From Deltaproteobacteria bacterium (lineage in GTDB: Bacteria > Myxococcota_A > Polyangia > Polyangiales > Ga0077539), in NCBI GenBank assembly GCA_016218725.1, contig JACRDB010000045.1, positions 1 through 64,000 on the forward strand: a stretch of DNA of 64,000 bases, read 5' to 3'. The translations under genes and the position numbers were made by a program. This document shows, one piece after another, positions 1 through 7,991 of this stretch. The notes beneath the pieces are model-generated. The model was not told where the DNA came from and made no database searches. It saw only the letters and a list, made by a program, of their open reading frames with translations. The stretch's first letter is position 1. Every line of letters begins with the position of its first letter.

Positions 1-153
1 CCCGCGGCGGCGGACGCCGGGGCGCGGCCCGCGACGCCCCCGACGCCGGCGCCCGAGTCGGGATCGGGGTCGGCGCCGGCCGGCGCCTCGGACGCGGGGG
101 CGACGCCCGCCGCGGCCACGGACGCCTCCGGGGGCGCGGCCACGCCGCGCTGA
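1..153 (+). CDS. C-terminal end of an upstream protein (partial)
   Basis: A reading frame is open from the window edge and stops at TGA 151-153. The 50 visible residues are almost only Ala, Pro, Thr, Gly, Ser and Asp, with two DAG triplets, so this is a disordered, mildly acidic tail. The folded part lies outside the window and no function can be given. The next gene begins only three bases downstream at GTG 157, so both are probably co-transcribed. Confidence 0.6.
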   Translation, partial: PAAADAGARPATPPTPAPESGSGSAPAGASDAGATPAAATDASGGAATPR

Positions 154-156
154 GCG

Positions 157-1539
157 GTGCTTGAAGCGCCCGGGGGGAGCGACGCCCCGCGCGCTCGGGG
201 CTGGCCGGGGGGCGCCGCGGGCGCGTCCATGGCGCTGCTCCTCCTCGGGGTGCTGGTGCTTCGCGCCGGGGGCTTCGAGGGCATCTCCCACGACGACGCG
301 GCGCGGAGCCTCCTGGCGGTGGACTTCCGGGCCTCGCCCCGGCTGGACGCGACGCGCTCGAGCTGGCTCCCGGCGCACACCTGGCTCCTCGGCGCGGCGC
401 TCACGATCCTGCGTCCCTCGCGGTTGTGGTGGGTGTCCCTGGCGGGGGGGCTCGCGGCGTGCGCGTCGCTGGTGGCGCTGTCGCGCCGTCGGGGGCTCAC
501 CGGGTGGGCGCTGGTGATCTCCGTGGCGCTGCCGCTGTGCTGGCCCTGGACCGTGGTGGCCTCCGCGGCGCCGGGGGTGCCCGAGCTGCCGTGCGTGGCC
601 CTGGTGCTCGGGGCCTTGGTGGCGCTGGAGCGTACCACTCTCGCCGGAGACCTCACCGCAGGACTCCTCCTGACGGTAGCCTGCGGTCACCGGTACGAGG
701 CATGGTGGGCCACGGCGGGCGTGCTCGCGGTGCTCGCGCACGGCCGCGCGTGGCGGCGCCTCGGGCGCGTCGGGATTGTGGCGCTGGCGATACCCGCGCT
801 GTGGCTGCTCATGAACCACCAGCGCGCGGGCGACGCGCTGGACTTCCTCCACCGGGTGAGGGCCTTCCGCGAGGCCGAGGGGGCCTTGGAGCCCCTGTGG
901 CGCAGGGCCTTGCGGTTCCCGACGCTCCTCGGGAGGGAGGCGCCGTGGGCGTATTTCGGCGCAGCGGTGACGCTCGCGACGACGCGGCGCCTGCGGCCGG
1001 AGACGGCCGCGGCGCTGGCGGTGCTGGCGGGGCTGGTGTCCGGGGAGCTCCAGGGGAGCGGCCCGACGCACCACCCGGAGCGCGCGCTGCTGCTCCCGGT
1101 GTGGCTCCTGGGACCCGCGGCGGGCGTCGCGCTCGGGCGCCTCGGCGGCGCGCGGGGGCCGCTCCTGGCCCTGGCCCTGGCGGCGTGCTGGGGCGCGTAT
1201 CCGCTGCGCAGGGCGCGCTTTACGAGCGTGGCTCCGGAGGCCCCGGCCGCGGGCCGCGAGGTCCGGCGCCTCCTCGGGGGGGACCGGTCGCGGTGCTGGT
1301 TCGTCGAGGCTGCCTGGGAGGAGTTCCTCTGGGTGGAGCATGCGAGCGAGGCCTCGCGGCGGGCGGTGCCCGACCGGGACTACGGAGGCCCGGCGCCGTC
1401 GGAGGACACTGCCCTGGCGAGGCTCCCGGCGTGCGCCACGGTGGCGGCGGTGACCTCCGAGCGCCTGCGGGTGGCGCTCCGTGGGCGCCAGTTCCGGGAG
1501 CGCTGGTCCCACGGAGGATGGACCGTACTGGCGCGCTAG
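157..1539 (+). CDS. GT-C-type integral membrane glycosyltransferase-like protein
   Basis: This 460-residue protein has about ten hydrophobic segments and a short GISHDDAAR stretch (Asp46-Asp47) right after the first one. A short acidic motif in the first extracytoplasmic loop is the hallmark of GT-C glycosyltransferases such as the PMT/ArnT/mannosyltransferase group, which move sugars from lipid-linked donors at the membrane. A soluble C-terminal region of about 120 residues follows the last helix. The GTG start sits three bases after the stop of the upstream frame, suggesting coupling. Acceptor and donor cannot be read from the sequence. Assignment to GT-C rests on topology plus the DD motif only; another polytopic membrane protein is possible. 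Confidence 0.6.
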   Translation: MLEAPGGSDAPRARGWPGGAAGASMALLLLGVLVLRAGGFEGISHDDAARSLLAVDFRASPRLDATRSSWLPAHTWLLGAALTILRPSRLWWVSLAGGLAACASLVALSRRRGLTGWALVISVALPLCWPWTVVASAAPGVPELPCVALVLGALVALERTTLAGDLTAGLLLTVACGHRYEAWWATAGVLAVLAHGRAWRRLGRVGIVALAIPALWLLMNHQRAGDALDFLHRVRAFREAEGALEPLWRRALRFPTLLGREAPWAYFGAAVTLATTRRLRPETAAALAVLAGLVSGELQGSGPTHHPERALLLPVWLLGPAAGVALGRLGGARGPLLALALAACWGAYPLRRARFTSVAPEAPAAGREVRRLLGGDRSRCWFVEAAWEEFLWVEHASEASRRAVPDRDYGGPAPSEDTALARLPACATVAAVTSERLRVALRGRQFRERWSHGGWTVLAR

Positions 1540-2175
1540 CGCCTTTCCACAGGGTAGGCGAAGAGTTGGCGTTTGAGGCGCAAGCGCCGCAGGGGCCCCT
1601 CTCCCGGCGGGTGGAGCCCGGGGATCGGCAGTGGAGCTCTGGGTTGGGCCGCGGAGCGCGGGATTGGGCGGTGGAGGCCGGGGTTCGCCAGGCTTGGGGT
1701 CCATGAGGTCGCGTCGCTCACCCCGGGCTACCGAAGGCGGTCACCGCGCCTCCGCGCGGTTGCAAGGAGCGCGTTTGCGGGGAAGCGGGGTGGGGAGGCA
1801 TCGCGACGCGGACTGGAGAGGCACGTGCCGCGCCCGCGGGAGCACCCCTCGCGCGGAAACCACCTCGGCGCTTGAGAACACACGGACCGCACCCTCTGCA
1901 ACCGCGCGGAGGCGCGGTGACCGCCTTCGGTAGCCCGGGGTGAGCGACGCGACCTCAGGGACCCTACGCCTGGCGAACCCCGGCCTCCACCGCCCAATCC
2001 CAGGTGAAATCCGAGCTCCGCGGTGCCTTTGGGGGATCGGTCCCGACGACACCACTACGTGATGGCGCTCAACGCCAATGCCTCCCCCTCGGCACAGGTT
2101 GTCTCACGAAAATCCAGGTGCAGCGCGGGGAGTCCCGGGCACGATCGTTGCTGAGCCTTCAACCAGAGGTGGCCG
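1540..2175. other. 636-bp non-coding region containing a long inverted repeat
   Basis: No believable gene was found here. The short open frames on both strands are mirror images of each other created by the inverted repeat at 1660-2001. Upstream of it (about 1610-1680) the word GTGGAG recurs three times between G-rich spacers, giving a loosely repetitive lead-in. From 2002 to 2175 the sequence is ordinary and may carry the promoter of the DUF2330 gene, but no convincing -35/-10 pair was seen. Confidence 0.6.
1660..2001. repeat. Inverted repeat, two 105-bp arms around a 132-bp spacer (MITE-like)
   Basis: The left arm (1660-1764) and the reverse complement of the right arm (1897-2001) match over 105 bases with three substitutions, all lying within 1684-1693. 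The spacer is 1765-1896. Total size of 342 bp, long terminal arms and lack of any coding capacity fit a miniature inverted-repeat element or another palindromic mobile sequence; a long structured RNA or cruciform is the alternative. No clear target-site duplication flanks the arms (left flank ends AGCGC, right flank begins AGGTG). Confidence 0.8.
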
Positions 2176-3630
2176 ATGGCGGGGCAATGGGTGCGCGGCG
2201 CGCTGAGCGGGTTCCTGGTGGTCCTTGGGGTGCTCCTCACACCGTCGGAGGCGCCTGGTTGTGGGGGGTGTTTCGCGCCGCCCAGCGCCGCGCAGGTGGT
2301 GACCGATCACCGGATGGTGCTCTCGCTCTCGACGCGGCAGAGCACGCTCTGGGACCAGTTCCAGTACACCGGGAGGCCCGAGGATTTCTCGTGGATCCTG
2401 CCTGTACGGTACACCGACGCCACGCGGGTGCAGCTCGCGAGCGATGATTTCCTCCAGCTTCTCACAAACCTTCTTGTCCCTGCGCTCCAGCCGCCGTCCC
2501 CGCCGCCGCTGGAGCCCGGGTGCACATTTCCGCCTCCGGCGCCGGAGGGACGCGCCGACGCGAGTTTCCCGCAGGACGCGCCTCCGCCGCCCGACTCGGG
2601 CGTGACAGTGCTGCGCGAGGAGGTGGTAGGGCCCTACGCTGTGGCAATCGTGCGGGGCACCACGGGCATGGGCCTGCGCACCTGGCTCCGGATGAATGGG
2701 TACGCGGTCCCCGCGGCGGTGGAGCCGGTGATCGACCATTACCTGGGGCTGAGCATGGACTTCATCGCCCTGAGGCTCCGGCCCGGCGAGGGGCTCCAGC
2801 GCATGGTGCCCGTGCGCGTGACCTTGGAGGGCTACCAGCCCAGGCTGCCGCTACGGATGATCGCGGCGGGGGTCGCCGACCGCGTTGGGCTCTCGCTGAC
2901 GGTGTTCGCCGACGCGCGCATCGAGGCCATGAACTTTCCGAACGCGCAGCTCTCGGACGACGATTTCACCTGGGACTGGAGCCGCCCGCCGGGGCCCCTC
3001 GGGGAGCTCTTCGTGAGCGCCTTCAACGCGCGCAACCGCGCCGCCGGGCAGCGGCTCTGGCTCACCGAGGCCGCCCAGCTTCAGGAGCGCGCCGCGCTCA
3101 CGAACCTGGCGCGGTTCTTCCCGCCGCGGGCGGGCTTCGCCGGCCCCGACGCGGGGATGAGCGCCTCCACCGCCGTCGACGACGTGGGCGTAGCCTTCGA
3201 GGGCCTCCGCAACCCCGCCATGGTGACCCGCCTCCGGGCGGACCTGCCCGGGGCAATGCTCGACCGCGACCTGGAGCTCGCCGCCAGCGACCTCGGCGAG
3301 CGCCCTCGTACCTACGGCTTCGGCCACGAGCTCAACCGCCCTGTCTTCTCCCGGTGCCCCTTTCCCATTTTCGATGCGGGCGCGCAGGACGTTGTCCCTG
3401 CCACGGACCTCGGGCGCCCTCCCCCGGGCGGCGACGCGTCGGACGCGGGCGACGCCGCCGATGGCGCCGCGCCGGCACTCGCGGCGACCGGTGGCTGCGC
3501 GCAGTGCAGCACGACGCCCGTCCGGCGCCTCCCGGGTGGTCCCCTGATGCTCGCCTGCGCGGTGGCGACCGCCCTGAGGTCCCGCCGCCGTCGAGCGGCC
3601 TCTCGGCGTAGCCAGGCACAACACCCCTAA
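2176..3630 (+). CDS. DUF2330 family secreted protein with C-terminal anchor
   Basis: The 484-residue protein opens with a signal-peptide-like helix (residues 7-26) followed immediately by the GCGGCF motif at 28-33, which is typical of DUF2330 proteins of unknown function common in Myxococcota. The following VVTDHRMVLSLS and later SWILPV segments also look like that family. The last 45 residues contain a Cys pair, a hydrophobic stretch around residues 449-464 and an Arg run, which resembles a MYXO-CTERM-like surface-anchoring tail but lacks the strict GCGC signature. A cell-envelope location is inferred. The gene follows a 636-bp non-coding gap, so it probably has its own promoter. Confidence 0.75.
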   Translation: MAGQWVRGALSGFLVVLGVLLTPSEAPGCGGCFAPPSAAQVVTDHRMVLSLSTRQSTLWDQFQYTGRPEDFSWILPVRYTDATRVQLASDDFLQLLTNLLVPALQPPSPPPLEPGCTFPPPAPEGRADASFPQDAPPPPDSGVTVLREEVVGPYAVAIVRGTTGMGLRTWLRMNGYAVPAAVEPVIDHYLGLSMDFIALRLRPGEGLQRMVPVRVTLEGYQPRLPLRMIAAGVADRVGLSLTVFADARIEAMNFPNAQLSDDDFTWDWSRPPGPLGELFVSAFNARNRAAGQRLWLTEAAQLQERAALTNLARFFPPRAGFAGPDAGMSASTAVDDVGVAFEGLRNPAMVTRLRADLPGAMLDRDLELAASDLGERPRTYGFGHELNRPVFSRCPFPIFDAGAQDVVPATDLGRPPPGGDASDAGDAADGAAPALAATGGCAQCSTTPVRRLPGGPLMLACAVATALRSRRRRAASRRSQAQHP

Positions 3631-3721
3631 CGGCCTACATCCACTTACATCACCGTAGAGGGGCTCGACGGGCGTCGTCGCAGACCGTTGGCAAAGGAAG
3701 GCCGTCTCCGGTGCGTACACT

Positions 3722-3741
3722 CACCAGCACCGCCGCTGGTG
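3722..3741 (+). promoter_or_regulatory. Hairpin just upstream of the DUF4175-like gene start
   Basis: CACCAGC (3722-3728) and GCTGGTG (3735-3741) form a 7-bp perfect stem with a 6-base loop, ending 10 bases before ATG 3752, where no Shine-Dalgarno sequence is visible. It could be an operator half-site pair or an mRNA hairpin affecting translation of the five-gene operon. This is a weak call based only on position and symmetry. Confidence 0.3.
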
Positions 3742-3751
3742 TGCGCGCCCG

Positions 3752-6097
3752 ATGACCACCCTCCTCCTGCCTCCTCCCCTCATCCGTCGGCTCTACCGTG
3801 TACGGCGCTCGCTGTGGGCCTGGAACGCGCTGGACGCCGGCCTGCAGGGCCTGGCCGTGGCGGTCGCGCTCGCCGCGCCGGTGCTGGTGCTCGCGCCGCG
3901 GTGGCTCGTCGCTCCTCGGGTGTTCGGCGTGGTGGCGGTCGCGGTGTTGTGGGCCGGGGCGCGCCTGGTGCTGCGCCGCGCGACGCTCCTGGACGCCGCC
4001 CAGGTGCTGGACCAGGCCCACGAGGCGCGGGACCGCTGCGCGTCGGCCGTGTGCTTCGCCGAGGAGCCAGACCCCACGGAGGTGCACCGCGCCCAGCTCG
4101 CGGAGCTGGAGCGCTTCCTCGATGGTCGCCCCGAGGCCGTGCCCGTCCCCCGGCCCGCGATGCACGCGCACCGGGCGGTGCTGGTGGCCCTCGGGGTGGT
4201 GCTGGCCTCCCTCGCACTGCGCGCGCTCCTGCCGCGGATCCCGACGTGGCGCAGGGCGGCCGCGGCGCCTGCGCAGCAGCCGGCACGGAGGCCCGAGGAC
4301 CTCGCCCGCCGCGCCGAGCACCTGGAGCGCATGCTCCGGGAGTCCCCCGGGCGTCGGCTTGACGCGGAGATCAACGCCCTGGAGCGCGAGCTCCAGCGCC
4401 AGGAGCAGCGCGAGACCCAGGCCCGCGTGGCCGCCCTGGAGAGCGCCGCCCAGGCCCTGGAGGAGGCCGCGGCCGCGCAGGCGCAGCGGGAGGCGCAACG
4501 CGGAGCGCCCTCGCAGGACGCCGGGGCCCCCGCCGCGATCCAGGGCGTCGACGACGCCGGTGCGAGCGCGTCCACGGACGCGGGGGCGTCGGCGGCCCAG
4601 GCGCTGGCCGCGGCGGACCGTCGGCTGGCCGCCGCGAGGGCGGCGCGGGACCGCGCCCAGCAGGATTTCGAGCAGGCCGCGCTCACCGACGCGCTGGCCC
4701 AGCAGCGCAACGCGCCCGCGGGTCAGCGCGCGGCGCTCCAGCAGGCCCGGGAGCAGGCCGACCAGCGGCTGGAGGCCGCCGAGCGGAGCCTGGTGCAGGC
4801 CCTGCGGTCCCGGAGCGCCGAGGCCGCGCGGCTCAACGCGCGCAACAACCCGTCGCAGAGCCCGACGAACGCGCCGCAGGCGAGCCCTGGCGCCCAGCGA
4901 CCCACGAGCCCCGAGGAGGGCTCTCCGCGGAGTCCCAGCGCTCCCCAGGGCGCGCAGCAGACGCCCTCCACCGGCCCTCTGGACCGCGCGACGGAGCGCC
5001 TGGACCGGGCGCTTGCGGGGCTCCAGCCTCGGGACGGCCAGCGCGCGAACCCCGACGAGGGCGTCGGCCGCGCGCTGGATCAAGCCTCGCAGCTCCTCCG
5101 GCCTCACCTGCCACAGACGTCACAGGCGCTGGCCGATGCGTCCCAGGCGCGCGCCCAGGGCGACACCCAACGCACCCACGAGTCCCTCGACCGCGCCCGC
5201 CAGAGCCTCCGGCAGGAGGCGAGGCAGGTCCCGCAGGCGCAGCGCGACGCGCGCCAGGCGCTCGACCGACTGCACGACCAGGCCGCGTCGCAGGCGAGCC
5301 AGCGCGACGGGCGGGACGGCGCCGACGGCAGCGCGGGTGAGCCAGCATCTCCAGGGAGCAACGACCCCCAGGGTGCTCAGGATCCGCAGGGTACCCAGGA
5401 TCCCTCCGGGTCCCAGGCCCCGAACGCACAGCAGGGACAACAGGGACAACAGGGGCAGCAGGGGCAGCAAGGACAACAGGGACAACAGGGGCAACAGGGG
5501 CAACAGGGGCAGCAGGGGCAGCAGGGGCAGCAAGGACCGCAAGGGGCGCAAGGGGCGCAAGGGGCGCAGGGGCAACAGGGACAAGGGCAGCAGGGACAAG
5601 GGCAGCAGGGACAAGGGCAACAGGGACAAGGGCAAGGACCGGGACAGGGGCAAGGACAAGGACAACAGGGACAGGGACAGGGACAGGGACAGGGTGGCCA
5701 GAGCGGCGGCACCAGCGATCGTCCCTCCAACTCCTGGGGCCGCGGCTCTGGAGGCAATCCCCTCGGGGCGACGCAGGGTCCCGGAGGGACCACCACCAAC
5801 GTCGAGGTAGACCCCGGAGGTCACCCCGCGATGCCGTCGGGCTCCGGGTCCGGGCTCCTCCCTTCGGGCTTCCTGCCCGGGACCAGCACCGGACCACGCA
5901 CCGGCTCCACCACCCCGAGCGCCGGAGATACAGTCACCGGCCCCGGTGATGGCACCCTCGGAGGATCCTCCGGCGCCGCCCCTCCGGGAGATCGTTCGGG
6001 CCCTGACGGTCCCATTCCGGCCTCCCTCCGCGCGTACGTGCGAAGGTACCTCCAGAGCCTCCAGGAAACCCCGTCTGCACAAGCCCCACGAAGGTAG
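3752..6097 (+). CDS. DUF4175-like membrane protein with coiled coil and collagen-like Gln-Gly tract
   Basis: This 781-residue protein has three hydrophobic segments near the N-terminus (about 26-45, 48-68 and 139-158). A long Ala/Arg/Gln/Glu-rich region with coiled-coil character (about 175-370) and a second helical block (410-520) follow. Residues 559-648 are a Gln-Gly tract, and the tail is Gly/Ser/Pro-rich and ends in a basic helix. Proteins annotated DUF4175 share this topology and sit at the head of MoxR/VWA operons, as here: MoxR starts 12 bp downstream. The likely role is a membrane-tethered scaffold of that complex, but this is inferred from context. No enzymatic motif was seen. Codon use outside the repeat matches the neighbours. 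Confidence 0.65.
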   Translation: MTTLLLPPPLIRRLYRVRRSLWAWNALDAGLQGLAVAVALAAPVLVLAPRWLVAPRVFGVVAVAVLWAGARLVLRRATLLDAAQVLDQAHEARDRCASAVCFAEEPDPTEVHRAQLAELERFLDGRPEAVPVPRPAMHAHRAVLVALGVVLASLALRALLPRIPTWRRAAAAPAQQPARRPEDLARRAEHLERMLRESPGRRLDAEINALERELQRQEQRETQARVAALESAAQALEEAAAAQAQREAQRGAPSQDAGAPAAIQGVDDAGASASTDAGASAAQALAAADRRLAAARAARDRAQQDFEQAALTDALAQQRNAPAGQRAALQQAREQADQRLEAAERSLVQALRSRSAEAARLNARNNPSQSPTNAPQASPGAQRPTSPEEGSPRSPSAPQGAQQTPSTGPLDRATERLDRALAGLQPRDGQRANPDEGVGRALDQASQLLRPHLPQTSQALADASQARAQGDTQRTHESLDRARQSLRQEARQVPQAQRDARQALDRLHDQAASQASQRDGRDGADGSAGEPASPGSNDPQGAQDPQGTQDPSGSQAPNAQQGQQGQQGQQGQQGQQGQQGQQGQQGQQGQQGQQGPQGAQGAQGAQGQQGQGQQGQGQQGQGQQGQGQGPGQGQGQGQQGQGQGQGQGGQSGGTSDRPSNSWGRGSGGNPLGATQGPGGTTTNVEVDPGGHPAMPSGSGSGLLPSGFLPGTSTGPRTGSTTPSAGDTVTGPGDGTLGGSSGAAPPGDRSGPDGPIPASLRAYVRRYLQSLQETPSAQAPRR
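5429..5697 (+). repeat. In-frame tandem repeat encoding (Gly-Gln-Gln)n and Gly-Gln
   Basis: Short units of the type CAG-GGG-CAG and CAA-GGA-CAA repeat in frame for about 270 bp. They encode roughly fifteen GQQ/GPQ/GAQ triplets followed by shorter GQ and GQGQQ units. The first part obeys a strict Gly-X-Y pattern like bacterial collagen-like proteins, but with almost no proline. Mixed synonymous codons (CAG/CAA, GGG/GGA) indicate an old repeat rather than very recent slippage, although copy number is likely to vary between strains. Confidence 0.85.
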
Positions 6098-6109
6098 GAT
6101 CACACACGC

Positions 6110-7108
6110 ATGACCGACGGCACCACCGAACAGTTTGAACGCATACGATCGCTCTGGAGAGCCCTCGAGAAACAGATGGCCACTCGCGTCGTGGCCCACG
6201 AGGAGACCATCGTCTGCATGTGCGCCGCGCTGGTCACCGGCGGCCATGTGCTCCTGGAGGGCGTGCCGGGCCTCGGCAAGACCATGCTCGCCCGTACCCT
6301 CGCAGACAGCGTGGCGCTCAAGTTCTCCCGGGTGCAGTTCACCCCGGACCTCATGCCCGCGGACATCCTCGGGTCCCACCTGATCTCCACCGAAGCCGAG
6401 GGCCGCGCCACCCTCGTGTTTCAAAAGGGCCCCATCTTCTGTCAGGTGCTCCTCGCCGACGAGATCAACCGCGCCTCGCCGAAGACCCAGAGCGCCCTCC
6501 TGGAGGCCATGCAGGAGCGCCAGGTGTCCGTGGGCGGCACCACCTTCCTCCTGGAGCCGCCGTTCTTCGTCGTGGCCACCCAGAACCCCCTGGAGTCCGA
6601 AGGGACCTACGCCCTGCCCGACGCCCAGCTCGATCGCTTCCTCATGAAGCTCCTGGTGAAATTCCCCTCGGAGGAGGAGGTCATGGCCATCGTGACCCGC
6701 ACCACCGGCCGCTTCGAACAGCCCGTGGACAAGGTCGCCACCGGCGAAGAGCTCCTCGCCGCCGGGAGGGCCCTGCGCCAGATCCCCGTGGCCGAGCCCG
6801 TGCTCCGCCACGCCGTGCAGCTCGTCCTGGGTACACACCCCGAGAGCCCCCTGGCCACCGCCCTGGTAAAGAAATACGTGCGCTGCGGGGCCTCCCCGCG
6901 CGCCGCCCAGGCCCTGACCCTCGTCGGGAAGTTCTTCGCCGTGCTCGACCACCGGCTCCATGTGTCCGTCGAGGACGTCCACCGCGCCGCGCTCCCGTGC
7001 CTCCGCCACAGGATCCTCCGGGGCTTCGACGCCGTCGCCGATGGCGTCACCGCCGACGCCCTGGTGACCGATCTCCTCAAGCGCCTGCCCCCGCCGGGGC
7101 GGCGCTAG
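6110..7108 (+). CDS. MoxR family AAA+ ATPase
   Basis: This is a complete 332-residue MoxR-type ATPase. Walker A is GVPGLGKT at 51-58 and Walker B is LLADE at 114-118. A sensor-1 Asn is at 159 in ATQNP, and the DRF arginine motif is at 175-177. MoxR proteins are chaperone-like AAA+ ATPases that act with von Willebrand A partners to mature or remodel protein complexes. The next three genes supply exactly these partners (DUF58, BatA-like, VWA), with spacings of 9, 1 and -4 bases, so the operon is one functional unit. An AAGGTAGG sequence precedes the ATG. The substrate of the complex is unknown. Confidence 0.93.
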   Translation: MTDGTTEQFERIRSLWRALEKQMATRVVAHEETIVCMCAALVTGGHVLLEGVPGLGKTMLARTLADSVALKFSRVQFTPDLMPADILGSHLISTEAEGRATLVFQKGPIFCQVLLADEINRASPKTQSALLEAMQERQVSVGGTTFLLEPPFFVVATQNPLESEGTYALPDAQLDRFLMKLLVKFPSEEEVMAIVTRTTGRFEQPVDKVATGEELLAAGRALRQIPVAEPVLRHAVQLVLGTHPESPLATALVKKYVRCGASPRAAQALTLVGKFFAVLDHRLHVSVEDVHRAALPCLRHRILRGFDAVADGVTADALVTDLLKRLPPPGRR

Positions 7109-7117
7109 GGCCCCCCC

Positions 7118-7990
7118 TTGGGCCTCCTCGACGCCGCCGCCCTGCGCGTGCTGGAGGGCCTCCACCTGCGGCTCCGACCCCGCACCGCGGGGGTCCTCCA
7201 GGGCGAGCACCGCTCCGAGGCCGTGGCCAGCGGCGTGGAGTTCGTAGACCACCGCCCGTACGTCCCGGGCGATGACGTACGACACCTCGACTGGCGCGCC
7301 TGGGGCCGCACCCGCCAGCTCATCCTGCGCACCTTCCAGGAGGAGCGCGAGCTCCGGGTGTATGTGCTGATCGACCGCTCCGGGTCCATGACAAGGTCCG
7401 AACCCCCGAAGGCCCTGTGCGCCCAGCGCCTCGCGGCGGCCTTCGGGTTCCTCGCCCTCAAGCACGCCGACCCCGTGACCCTCGTGCCCTTCGCCCAGGG
7501 CTGCGACGGGCCTTCACCCCCCGCCCGAGGACGCCCCGGGCTCCCGGTGCTGGAGGCCTTCCTCGGGGGCGTGCAGGTCCAGGGCGAGACGGACTTCGAC
7601 GCCACCGTGAGGGCCTTCCTCGGTCGCTACGCCGGCCGTGGGCTGGTGGTGGTGCTGTCGGATTACATGGCGCCCGTCGCGTGGGGCGAAGGGCTCCGGA
7701 GGCTGTCCCGCGCAGGCCACCAGGTCCACGCCGTGCGCGTCGGGTGCCGCGAGGACTCCTCGCCCGCGTTCCAGGGCGAGCTGGAGCTCTCCGACGCCGA
7801 GACCGGCGAGAAGGTGAGGGTCACCGCCTCGCGCTCGCTCCTGGCGGCCTACGCCCAGGAGGTGCGGGCCCACCTCGACGGCTGCCGCGAAGCGTGCGTG
7901 CGCGCCGGGGGCTCCTGGTGCGAGGTGTCCGCCGAGTGGGACTCCCCGAGGCTCGTTCGCGCCGCCCTGACGGGCCTCGCGGAGGCGTGA
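7118..7990 (+). CDS. DUF58 domain protein (MoxR partner)
   Basis: The 290-residue protein carries the DUF58 signature: EFVDHRPYVPGDDVRHLDW around residues 41-59, and a VWA-like strand and MIDAS motif, IDRSGS at 85-90. DUF58 proteins usually sit directly after moxR and are thought to be part of the same complex. The start is TTG 7118, nine bases after the MoxR stop, because no earlier in-frame start exists and the family N-terminus (LLDAAALRVLEGL) begins here. The gene is followed after one base by the BatA-like gene. Confidence 0.88.
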   Translation: MGLLDAAALRVLEGLHLRLRPRTAGVLQGEHRSEAVASGVEFVDHRPYVPGDDVRHLDWRAWGRTRQLILRTFQEERELRVYVLIDRSGSMTRSEPPKALCAQRLAAAFGFLALKHADPVTLVPFAQGCDGPSPPARGRPGLPVLEAFLGGVQVQGETDFDATVRAFLGRYAGRGLVVVLSDYMAPVAWGEGLRRLSRAGHQVHAVRVGCREDSSPAFQGELELSDAETGEKVRVTASRSLLAAYAQEVRAHLDGCREACVRAGGSWCEVSAEWDSPRLVRAALTGLAEA

Positions 7991-7991
7991 G

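Noticed and set aside
1741..2055. Open frames on both strands around the inverted repeat
   Set aside because: They encode the same Arg-rich stretch on both strands because of the palindrome and have no codon-level support, so they are not genes.
3650..5107. Long Arg/Gly-rich minus-strand frame opposite the DUF4175 gene
   Set aside because: It is a shadow of high-GC codon structure; the plus strand has membrane helices, a coiled coil and operon context.
5429..5799. CRISPR-like or coding frame on the opposite strand in the Gln-Gly repeat
   Set aside because: The unit length is only 9-12 bases with no spacers, and the minus-strand frame is a Cys-Pro mirror of the repeat in a real gene.
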